Shown piece after piece: positions 34,773-43,800 of a stretch of DNA of 64,000 bases. Position 1 is the stretch's first letter. Each line of letters starts with the position of its first letter. The notes below the pieces were generated by a model. It saw only the letters and a program-made list of their open reading frames with translations. It was not told the origin of the DNA and did no database searches. Source of the DNA: Halodesulfovibrio aestuarii (lineage in GTDB: Bacteria; Desulfobacterota; Desulfovibrionia; Desulfovibrionales; Desulfovibrionaceae); NCBI RefSeq assembly GCF_050571805.1, contig NZ_CP192219.1. One strand, given 5' to 3'. The position numbers and the translations under genes are program-made.

Positions 34773-36884
34773 ATGAAAGCCCAAAGGAAACCATTTCATC
34801 AGGAATTTGCAGAACAGATTATCGACGACTTGAAAAACGGCACAGCGCCTTGGCAAAAGCCGTGGAAGGCAGGCGAATTCCACCCACCGTTCAATCCAAT
34901 CTCTGGCACCATCTACAGTGGCGTTAACTTCGTATCACTTGCTCGCGAGGGCATGGATGATCCGCGATTCGTTACCTTCAACCAAGCCAAAAAGGAAGAT
35001 TGGCGTATCAAAAAAGGTTCTAAGTCCCGACCTGTGGTCTTCTGGCAGTTTACTAAAGAAGAAAATGTCCTCGATGACAACGGCAAGCCTGTTTTAGGCG
35101 ACGACGGCAAACCTAAAAAAGAGGAACTCCGACTTGAGCGCCCTATTCTGCGCTTTGCCAGCGTATTCCACGCGACACAAGTTGAAGGAATGCCAGAATG
35201 GAAGGGACGGGATGTTAGCTGGAATCCACACGAACGCAGTGAAGCGATTCTCGAAGGCTCCGGCGCATCTATTACCCACGATCAGCGCGACCGCGCATTC
35301 TTTTCTTACACTTGGGATCAAATCAAACTCCCACCTAAAGACAAGTTCGAAGATCAGAACAAATACTACGCGACCGCGCTCCATGAACTTGGCCATTGGA
35401 CCGGTCATGAAAAGCGTTGGAACGGCAACGAGCGCACCTTCGGCCCGAAAGGAACGCAGGAATACGCACGAGAAGAATTGAACGCCGAAATCGGAAGCTG
35501 GATGACCGCTATGGAACTCGGCCTCGAGTACGATCGTGGCCAACACCTCTCCTACGTAGACAGCTGGATTCAGGCCCTTGAGAAAGATCCATACGAGATT
35601 ATGCGTGCTTGCCAGACCGCTGAGCGCATCAAAGGCCACATGCTCGGCTTTGAAAAAGGTATCAAGATGGAAGATCAGAAAGAAGAAAAGATAGCTAAGG
35701 AGAGGTCCAAAGGGGAGCGTGAGCACGATCGAACTCCAGCGCAGCCAGCTATAAATAAAACGTTCCTTGCCGTTCCATTTTCACAAAAAGACGCTGCCAA
35801 AAAACTCGGTGCAAAATGGGATGGTCGTAAGAAGAGTTGGTACGCTCCGGAAGGTGCTGACATGTCCGGCCTGAATCAATGGCTGCCGAAAGAAAACCAT
35901 CAAGAGAGCAAGCCGCACATGGCTCCAGAGCAAGAGTTTGCTCAAGCACTGCGTGAGGCTGGCCTGATCGTGGAAGGCTTGCCCATTATGGACGGAAAGC
36001 TCCAACGTGTTCGAGTTGAAGGCGGCCGTCAGAACGCCAAGGACGGCACTTACACTGGCTATTTAGATGGTCGCCCTGCCGGATTTATCGAGAATCATAA
36101 AACAGGTTTTCGAACTAACTGGAAGGCTAACGGGCACAAGCTTTCTCCTGAAGCAATGGCCGAAATTAAAGCAAATGCTGCAATCCGGCATGAAGCTCGC
36201 GAGCTGGAACGAAAAGAAGAACAAGATCGTGCTGCTAGACGCGCCTATGTTAAATGGAAAAATGCCAAGGGTTGGGCACCGGATGATCAGCAATACCTTC
36301 AGAAAAAAGGTGTGAAGAGCCACGGAACCAAGATTGATATGCATGGAAATTTGCTTATCCCGGGACGCGACTCCGGCGGCCGCATACAAACCATGCAGAC
36401 CATTACAACGGATGGAAAATTGTTCGAGTCCGGAGCCAAGAAACAAGGCGCGTTTCACCTCATTTCGCACTATTCAAGCACAAACTTGAAACAGCCAATT
36501 CTTATTGCTGAAGGCTACGCAACGGCTGCGAGCATTCATGAGGCAACACATAAGCCTGTAGCGGTCGCATTTGATGCTGGAAACCTTGAACCGGTGGCAA
36601 AAGAGCTGAAAAAAGTGTTTCCAGATGCTCCGTTTGTTTTTGTTGCTGACGATGATCACACCCAGAAAAACAATCCTGGCATCACAAAGGCCCACGCAGC
36701 AGCACGAGCCGTTGATGGCGCTGTCCTTGAGCCAAAGCTTACTGAGGCTGAAAAAGCAAAGGGGCTAACGGATTACAACGACATTCATCAAGAGCGCGGA
36801 CTTGACGCACTCAAAGTTGAACTGAACGTCGGCATTCGCAAAGCGCTTAGCAAAAAACAAAGCCACGAGCTGGTTCCTCAGTAA
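34773..36884 (+). CDS. ArdC-type antirestriction / zincin / Toprim primase-like fusion
   Basis: 703 residues with three parts. Residues 1-135 match the ArdC N-terminal ssDNA-binding domain (APWQKPW, SGVNFVSLAREG). About 150-290 is a zincin-like peptidase with HELGH in ATALHELGHWTGHEKRW. A short DUF5710-like segment follows (TFLAVPFSQKDAAKKLGAKW, YAPEG). About 430-700 is a TraC-like primase segment with Toprim signs (ILIAEGYATAAS, then FVFVADDDHTQKNNPG). Such proteins enter the recipient with conjugative DNA and protect it from restriction or prime its replication. It is the core gene of this element's transfer region. Confidence 0.85.
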   Translation: MKAQRKPFHQEFAEQIIDDLKNGTAPWQKPWKAGEFHPPFNPISGTIYSGVNFVSLAREGMDDPRFVTFNQAKKEDWRIKKGSKSRPVVFWQFTKEENVLDDNGKPVLGDDGKPKKEELRLERPILRFASVFHATQVEGMPEWKGRDVSWNPHERSEAILEGSGASITHDQRDRAFFSYTWDQIKLPPKDKFEDQNKYYATALHELGHWTGHEKRWNGNERTFGPKGTQEYAREELNAEIGSWMTAMELGLEYDRGQHLSYVDSWIQALEKDPYEIMRACQTAERIKGHMLGFEKGIKMEDQKEEKIAKERSKGEREHDRTPAQPAINKTFLAVPFSQKDAAKKLGAKWDGRKKSWYAPEGADMSGLNQWLPKENHQESKPHMAPEQEFAQALREAGLIVEGLPIMDGKLQRVRVEGGRQNAKDGTYTGYLDGRPAGFIENHKTGFRTNWKANGHKLSPEAMAEIKANAAIRHEARELERKEEQDRAARRAYVKWKNAKGWAPDDQQYLQKKGVKSHGTKIDMHGNLLIPGRDSGGRIQTMQTITTDGKLFESGAKKQGAFHLISHYSSTNLKQPILIAEGYATAASIHEATHKPVAVAFDAGNLEPVAKELKKVFPDAPFVFVADDDHTQKNNPGITKAHAAARAVDGAVLEPKLTEAEKAKGLTDYNDIHQERGLDALKVELNVGIRKALSKKQSHELVPQ

Positions 36885-36961
36885 TAAACATGCGTCTCGT
36901 CTGCTTAGGCGGGACGCCCTTCCCACCAGCATCTTCCCATCAAATTTCATAGGACAAACAT

Positions 36962-39058
36962 ATGCGACTATTCATAGCTGAAAAACCGTCTTTAGGCCGC
37001 GCTATTGCAGAAGGACTCGGCAATGGCAAAAAGTACGAAGGCTACATCACGTGCGGAAACGACACCGTAACTTGGTGCTTTGGACATTTGCTCGAGCTGG
37101 CTAATCCAGACCACTACGACCCAGCTTTAAAGAAATGGGATGCTAAAGCGCTCCCGATCATTCCTGATGAATGGAAGCTCCTCCCCCGTAAGGGCGTTGC
37201 AAAACAGCTCAATGCCATCAAAAAACTGTTGAAGAAAGCTGACGTTGTAGTCAACGCCGGTGATCCGGATCGCGAAGGTCAGCTACTCGTTGATGAAGTG
37301 CTTAAACACTTTAATTACTCTGGCGACACGCAGCGCATATGGCTTGCATCCCTTGATGAAAAATCTGTTGCAACGGCGCTCAGCTCTCTGAAGAACAACA
37401 AAGACTATGCCACACTCTCACAAGCAGCACTTGCCCGTTCCAGAGCCGACTGGCTGACAGGAATCAACGCAACTCGTGCAATGACTTTGCTTGGCCGATC
37501 TAAAGGAATGCAAGGCGTGTTGTCTCTTGGCCGAGTGCAAACTCCGACGCTAAACTTAATCGTCACACGCGACAGAACGATCGCTAGTTTTAAGCCGCAA
37601 AAATACGCAGTCGTGCAAGCTGCGCTGAATCATGAAAAGGGATCTTTTAAAGCGCAACTCCAGCCCTCAGAAGACATGACAGGCCTAGATGAAGAAGGCC
37701 GTCTCATTGATACCGCAAAAGCTGAGGCAATTACAAAAGAGGCGACGAACCAGACAGGAACGATTGTTGAAGCTACTTCACAGAAAAAGACCATTCATCC
37801 CCCTCTGCCTCATTGCCTATCCTCTCTGCAGAAGGCAGCTTCGGCAAAGTTCGGCATGTCGGCCAAAGAAGTCTTAGACATCGCGCAGCGTCTCTACGAG
37901 AAAAAGCTGACAACTTACCCACGCTCAGATTGCCGTTACCTTCCGGAAGAACAATTCGACGATGCTACACGCATCCTAAAGGCGCTCTCTTCAACTCCAG
38001 TATTTAAAGCAGCAAATCCAGAGTTAAAATCAAAAGCCTGGAACACAAAAAAGATCACAGCCCACCACGGCATTATCCCGACTGGACAAACGCCAGCGAA
38101 CCTTCCTGCAGAAGAAGCAAAGCTGTTCGAGCTGATCAGCACGACCTACGCCCTCCAGTTCCATCTGCCACGTACATATGAGGCAAAAAAGATTGTTTCC
38201 GAGATTGCTGGTTATCTCTGGTCAACAACCGGCCAAACAACACTTGAGACTGGCTGGATGAAGTTCGACAAGCAACCTGAAGAACAACCGTTGCCGGCCG
38301 TGGAAAAAGACGATGCTGTCTCCTGCGTTGAGTCAAAAGTGGAGCTTAAACAAACAAAGCCCCCTGCAAAATTCACAGAGGGCACACTGATCATGGCGAT
38401 GGCCAGTATTCACCGTTTCATTGATGACGCTGAAGCAAAAAAAACTCTGAAAGAAAACGAAGGGATCGGCACCGAAGCCACACGCGCCGGCATCATCGAG
38501 ACTCTAAAACAGCGTGGCTACATCAAAGCAGATAAGAAAAATCTTGTTTCGACCGAACTCGGCCAGAACATCATCGCCCTAACTCCGGAACAATTGAAGG
38601 ACCCGATTACAACAGCGCTATGGGAATCTCGCCTAAGCGCGATCGCAGCCGGCACTGAACAGTTCGACACATTTATGTCCGATCAAGTGCACTTACTGCC
38701 AACCCTCATAACCCCAATCACTGAATCAGCCGGCACTGGCCTACAAGGTCACTCCTGCCCAGAATGCGGCAAAGCTCTGCGCCGACTTCCTTCAAAAAAG
38801 GATAAAGACAAATTCTTCTGGGCCTGCTTCGAACACGACAAACCTGTCTTTCTTCCAGACGTAAAAAGAAAGCCTGGAACAAAACAGCCAAAGCAACAAC
38901 TACCTCAAGCCCCCTGCCCCGAAGAAGGCTGCGACAAAATGATGCGCCGTTTTGAATCAAAGAAACACAAAGGCAAGTTCTTCTGGGTCTGCGAAAACAA
39001 AGAGCACCCGCTAAGAAGCGACGATGGGGGAAGACCTGGTATGGATTTTAGGAGGTAG
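36962..39058 (+). CDS. topB: DNA topoisomerase III, plasmid/ICE type
   Basis: 698 residues. The Toprim domain has FIAEKPSLGRAIAE and NAGDPDREGQLL; the active-site Tyr (about residue 319) is in LTTYPRSDCRYLPEE. Two C-terminal zinc-binding repeats (CPECGKALRRLPSKKDKDKF and CPEEGCDKMMRRFESKKHKG) follow. A type IA topoisomerase that decatenates DNA; versions of this sort (TraE of RP4 is one) are common on conjugative elements. It starts 77 bases after the ArdC-type gene. Confidence 0.93.
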   Translation: MRLFIAEKPSLGRAIAEGLGNGKKYEGYITCGNDTVTWCFGHLLELANPDHYDPALKKWDAKALPIIPDEWKLLPRKGVAKQLNAIKKLLKKADVVVNAGDPDREGQLLVDEVLKHFNYSGDTQRIWLASLDEKSVATALSSLKNNKDYATLSQAALARSRADWLTGINATRAMTLLGRSKGMQGVLSLGRVQTPTLNLIVTRDRTIASFKPQKYAVVQAALNHEKGSFKAQLQPSEDMTGLDEEGRLIDTAKAEAITKEATNQTGTIVEATSQKKTIHPPLPHCLSSLQKAASAKFGMSAKEVLDIAQRLYEKKLTTYPRSDCRYLPEEQFDDATRILKALSSTPVFKAANPELKSKAWNTKKITAHHGIIPTGQTPANLPAEEAKLFELISTTYALQFHLPRTYEAKKIVSEIAGYLWSTTGQTTLETGWMKFDKQPEEQPLPAVEKDDAVSCVESKVELKQTKPPAKFTEGTLIMAMASIHRFIDDAEAKKTLKENEGIGTEATRAGIIETLKQRGYIKADKKNLVSTELGQNIIALTPEQLKDPITTALWESRLSAIAAGTEQFDTFMSDQVHLLPTLITPITESAGTGLQGHSCPECGKALRRLPSKKDKDKFFWACFEHDKPVFLPDVKRKPGTKQPKQQLPQAPCPEEGCDKMMRRFESKKHKGKFFWVCENKEHPLRSDDGGRPGMDFRR

Positions 39059-39060
39059 TT

Positions 39061-39969
39061 ATGAAAAAGAATGAATATGTCATGGTTGAAGAATGGGATG
39101 CCAAAAATCAATCTCTTACCGAAGCATTTCAACAGTATTCACAAGAAATTGGTTTGATCAACACGAAATACATAATCAGCTCTCATCGAGCCGAAGATAA
39201 AAACCATATAGTTATTTATGGAAAATGCGATTCCAAACAGCCAGAAGGCACAGTCCACCTTTTTCTTTCAACAGCATTTACAGATGACGACGCCCCACCG
39301 GTTTTAGCGGATCTAGGGAAAAGTGGAATTGAACATGTTACGCTAAAAGAAGAAAGTGCAAAGAAATTTCATAGTGACCCGTTAGGGGTGGTGCAGGAAC
39401 TTCAAAAAAACATAATTTCCCCCATCACGGAAGAATTTATTGCTTTTTGCAAACCTCTATTTAAAACAGTCTCTTTACGTTACACCAAGGGTGGTACTCA
39501 CGACCTTCTGTTGTGGTCAAATGACTCAATAGACGAACCCACAGGATGCATAACTTTTGAAGAAAGTACACCAGAATGGAATTTTATCTGGTTTGAAGAA
39601 GATATTACACCATTAAATCGTGACTTAAATCTTGCTCAGAAAGTCATCTTGAATGGCCTAAAAAAGAGAGCACAAAACCGAAAAAAAGTGATTTCTTTTC
39701 TCACAAGATGTGCTGCTGAATGCTTTTATGAAGAAAGTCAGGGACAGTTCCTCGGACATAAGCAAAAATACCCAGATAACGCTTATGTCTTTAAAAATCC
39801 CAAAAAAGAAGCAGCAATTTTTTTAAATTTAGCTGTTGGTGTTCTTAGAAGGCACGGAACCAAGTCAACCATTAGATTTAAAAAAGACCCTAAAGACTTT
39901 CGTGAACTACTTAAGAGAGTTGAAGAAATTAATACTGCTGCGGAAAATCTTTATAAAAAGCAATGGTAA
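39061..39969 (+). CDS. Hypothetical protein
   Basis: 302 residues, soluble, with no recognised domain. It begins two bases after the topB stop, and its ribosome binding site (AGGAGG) lies inside the topB end, so it is coupled to topB. The C-terminal part is basic and helical (NGLKKRAQNRKKVISFLTRC), possibly nucleic-acid binding. Composition turns more AT-rich here than in topB, which suggests a later arrival. Confidence 0.6.
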   Translation: MKKNEYVMVEEWDAKNQSLTEAFQQYSQEIGLINTKYIISSHRAEDKNHIVIYGKCDSKQPEGTVHLFLSTAFTDDDAPPVLADLGKSGIEHVTLKEESAKKFHSDPLGVVQELQKNIISPITEEFIAFCKPLFKTVSLRYTKGGTHDLLLWSNDSIDEPTGCITFEESTPEWNFIWFEEDITPLNRDLNLAQKVILNGLKKRAQNRKKVISFLTRCAAECFYEESQGQFLGHKQKYPDNAYVFKNPKKEAAIFLNLAVGVLRRHGTKSTIRFKKDPKDFRELLKRVEEINTAAENLYKKQW

Positions 39970-39974
39970 CGACT

Positions 39975-40160
39975 ATGAGAATTGAAATGATAGAACTTTC
40001 ATGCGTTGGATTTCTCATATAGTTTCTCGAAGACCATCCAGATAATCATACTATAGAATTAGATGGTTCTGAGTCAGAAGGAGTTACACTAGAGGATCTC
40101 TTTTGCCTTGGTGTGGTAATAAAGCGAAAAAACTGTTATTTGCATTGGATCCATTCATTC
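39975..40160 (+). pseudogene. Possible ORF interrupted by TAG
   Basis: MRIEMIELSCVGFLI is followed by TAG at 40020-40022, after which the same frame stays open for 80 codons (FLEDHPDNHTIELDGSESEG, then VTLEDLFCLGVVIKRKN). The continuation looks protein-like up to the convergent HEPN gene. It may be a decayed small gene; no family recognised. Confidence 0.3.
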
Positions 40161-40607
40161 TTAAGAGGCGTTATGGACCACATGATCAACAAGGGATACC
40201 GCAAGAGCTCGAATACTTGCGGTATCCATTCGGACATGCCAGTTAGTCTGTCCAATCGGTCCATCTTTTAGCTCAAACCCTTCAATATCATTTTGAGTCC
40301 CGTATGCTTCTATGTTGCAATGTGAAATTGCATTTCTAAACCGACGAAGAAATTGCCGGAGTGTTGCATTTGAGCCTTCCTCATCTTGCAGTGTATCAAA
40401 GGCAATATCTACATTGAAATCTTCTATTGTTCCCGAAGGAGCATGGCGCCCCTCTTTGATGAAGACAACCATACCAAGGCATGAATTAATGAGCTGAGTT
40501 ACATTAAAGACACTGTCCTCCCCTCTACCCCTAGCAGCATCAATGAAAACAAGGTTAGCTTTCGTTCGTAGTGCAAAATCTCGATGAAGTTCGTTATAAA
40601 GTCCCAT
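40161..40607 (-). CDS. HEPN-domain protein (pEK499 p136-like)
   Basis: 148 residues, mostly helical. It carries the HEPN signature R-x4-H as R91-NAIS-H96 in RRFRNAISHCNI, preceded by an acidic helix (TLQDEEGSNATLRQFLRRF), as in the HEPN family named after plasmid pEK499 p136. HEPN proteins are often RNases in toxin-antitoxin and anti-phage systems. No antitoxin gene is adjacent; it lies convergent to the conjugative genes and 200 bases from the dptH end. Activity as an RNase is inferred from the motif only. Confidence 0.65.
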   Translation of the reverse strand: MGLYNELHRDFALRTKANLVFIDAARGRGEDSVFNVTQLINSCLGMVVFIKEGRHAPSGTIEDFNVDIAFDTLQDEEGSNATLRQFLRRFRNAISHCNIEAYGTQNDIEGFELKDGPIGQTNWHVRMDTASIRALAVSLVDHVVHNAS

Positions 40608-40761
40608 CTAATTCTCCCGAATCTGCTCGTAAGCATCTCAGTTATATCCTTCACATTAGCCAGCAACTTATTAACATCAAAAGATCACTCAAAAAAGGGA
40701 TAGATTGTTGCTAATATGAATACAAATTAACCAACACCTGTGAACTTCATTTTTGCTACAA

Positions 40762-40800
40762 ACACAATGTCCCTACCAATATTCGGAAGGGACATTGTGT
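40762..40800 (-). terminator. Terminator of the dptFGH operon
   Basis: ACACAATGTCCCT and AGGGACATTGTGT are perfect 13-base arms around a 13-base loop, about 10 bases after the dptH stop on the minus strand. The following T-tract is short. Confidence 0.7.
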
Positions 40801-40810
40801 TTAGTTCAAT

Positions 40811-43800
40811 TTAATCAATTTCAACTAATATAGCTTCTTTCCAATACCTTTTGGAATTACTATCTAACCCAACTTTCTCAAATAAAAATTCAATAGCCTG
40901 CTGTACGGTATCGGGTGAAGAGCTCAACATATTGAAAATATTTTCAGTAAAACCTGCTTGAACATCCAATGTTATCAGTGCAGCTGATGAAGGATCTTGG
41001 TTTGCATTTTCTAGCAACTCTTCACCATTAATTACCTGCCACACACCACTACTTCTTAATCTCCAGAAGGGATATTCAGGATGATGAGCCTTGCGCTCTG
41101 GTCCTAATTTCTCCAAGAGCTTGGTTAAAGGAGCTTGAACAGCCTCAAACGCCATTAAACGCTCTTTACCAGCACGTATACGAAATAAAGTATACAATAG
41201 GACAAGGGGTTTATGAATTGCTTTTTCTTCGCCTTTTTTCCAAACAACTAAAGAAGATAAAGCTTTTTGGAGCTCTTTTGCGCCCATAAGTTGCCAAAAA
41301 GCCTTATCCAACATGTGACGCACGCTTACCCCGCCACCAACGAATAAGCTCTGATGTTTTTGAAGCGTTGCAACTTGCATTGCCAAGTCAGATTGAATAT
41401 TCTTTTCTGAAGCACTAAATATCAAGCTTGCATGATTTTTTTCTACTTTTGCAATACGATGAATAATCCAGGTCGCCATATATTCAGCATAGTCATTATC
41501 TTTTGTCTTGAAATGGGCAAGACTTTGCGTTGACAAAATAGTTCCAACACCAAACTCCCGCCCCTCTTTCAAAACTTTACGAAATGACGGAAAATTCTGA
41601 GCCATAAAATTATCAGCCTCATCAACTAAAATAACTTTGGTCAATTGGCGATGTTCTCCTTGAATTTCTGGCTTACCCGCTTTTTGCATTTGAAGATAAA
41701 ATAAGTCTAAAGTCAGCGCAACAATCAAGCTCTGAATATTACTCGGGTAATTGATTAGATTTAAAACAGTCACCCCTGAAAGAACTTCATAAAGAGAATT
41801 AACTTTTGTCGCATCTCTCTCAAAGATATCAAAAGAATCCAACCGGTACAGTGCCGCATAAAGCGAGTCCTCTACAGGATTTTCCTCTAAAAAAAGTTTA
41901 TACACATCGTGTATGGTTGGAGCTGGTGCTGTCAAATCATCCAACACACCTGCACGGCGATAAGCTTCCATTATCAAGCGATGTAATTTCATCGTTTGTT
42001 TAACCCCAAACCCAAAAACACGTGTGATAGTATCAACAAGTCCTTCAGCTATCAGCATTGGATCTGCATCGCCATACAGGCTTAATGGATTATAAGGGAG
42101 CTTTTTAGGCTTAAGAACGGTTGCATTGGTTGCTGAAGCAAATTCTTCTCCTACGTAATCAGCTTTGTAATCAAAAATTAAAAATCCAACTTGTTGGCCA
42201 TTAACATTGCAAGCCCTCTGCTGTACTAACTGGGTAATAAGAGACTTAGTAAATTGTGTTTTACCCGATCCCATAGTCCCAATAATACCGGTATTGGGAT
42301 TCAAGAATTTTGATGTATTGGTTGGCTCCCAATAAACTGGTGATGCTGTTACACTTTCATGGCCACAAAGTACTTTAATGCACTCAAGTTTGTCTATTTT
42401 ATCAAAAGCTACTGTTTCCTTTGAGCTAGTCTCTGGTTGGTCATCATCGATAATAGATGACACCTCATTACTGGCAACATTAACTTCAATACTCATACTG
42501 TGCTCATTGCTAACTACCTGCGACGAGGAAAAAAGCTCATCAACAACAGATGACTCCGCTTTCTCTAAACTAGTTTCATCCCCTTCTACAGACAGTGCAT
42601 TCTGCCTCAGCTCTTCTTCTTTGGAAACAGAATTGACATTCTCAGAAGAAGCTAAATCTAACTTCCCTGGCTCAACTTTCGCACTATCACTTTGAGATGG
42701 ATGGACCGAATTAAGGTAACTTTGGAGAGACATTGATGCTAAAGAGCATAACGTGAATTCACTCGGTATGCCAAAATGTTCTACCAAGCTTAATCTTGCC
42801 TTTCGCCCAATCAGATCACCATTCACCAAATACTCTAGTGAAGCCATTGGGAGCGTTATTTTCAAGACATTACTCTCAACTTGATACATTGGTCCTGAAA
42901 GTTTTTTTGAATTAGAGTGGGCTACTACAATTCCTTCAAAAAAATCATTCAATTGTTCAAGTTGATAGTCACCTCTAAGCCATTCTTCTCGTTGATCTAA
43001 AATTGGCTTGAAGTAATCTTCTTCAAAAATTCCATATAATTGATAATTTTCTATTTGCATGAAGACCTGACGTACAAACAGCGCTCGATACAGCTTGTGT
43101 GCAAGGATTTCTTTTCCCAACAAATCATCACCCATATATAGTAAAAGAGAGCGTGCCTGAGTAACAGCTTTGTCATAATTGGGTGGCGCTCCTGTTTTCA
43201 CTTCAACAGGCAGTAAATACATTTTATTATCTTTAAACCCTACAAATAAAATGTCATCTGAAATTGCCCCATTTTTTACGCCATGCAACGCCCTAGCCAA
43301 ATCTCCTTCTAATATGGACAAACCAATATTCCCTGACACACGAATCATTTCGGCAATCGAAATCGGTACCCAAGTAATTGAAGAATCAGAAAGCATAGCA
43401 GCAACAAATTTATACGCACCGATAATACCAACACGCTCACGTTGTATATTAGGCTTTGCGGTCAACATTCCTAACAACCACGTACCATTAAAGGCATTAA
43501 ACTGACTAATGTCACCACCATCAATCGTAGCTAGAATATTGGAGAATAAGTTAGTTTGCTTGGTAACAGTAATTGCATCGTAATTGGTTGAAGGAGTATA
43601 TTGATCTGAATAATGAATAAGCATCAAATCCCGTTCAGATCTAAAAAAATCTAAAGTAACTTTAGGATCAATAATTGTTGTCCAAATTGAACTATCATAG
43701 CAGTGCTGCAATGAGTTCCTAAAACTACCATCAACTGCTAAGGCCACCGCAGAAGAATTAGTATATTGTTCATTGGAACCGATAGCGGGTTTAATAAGTA

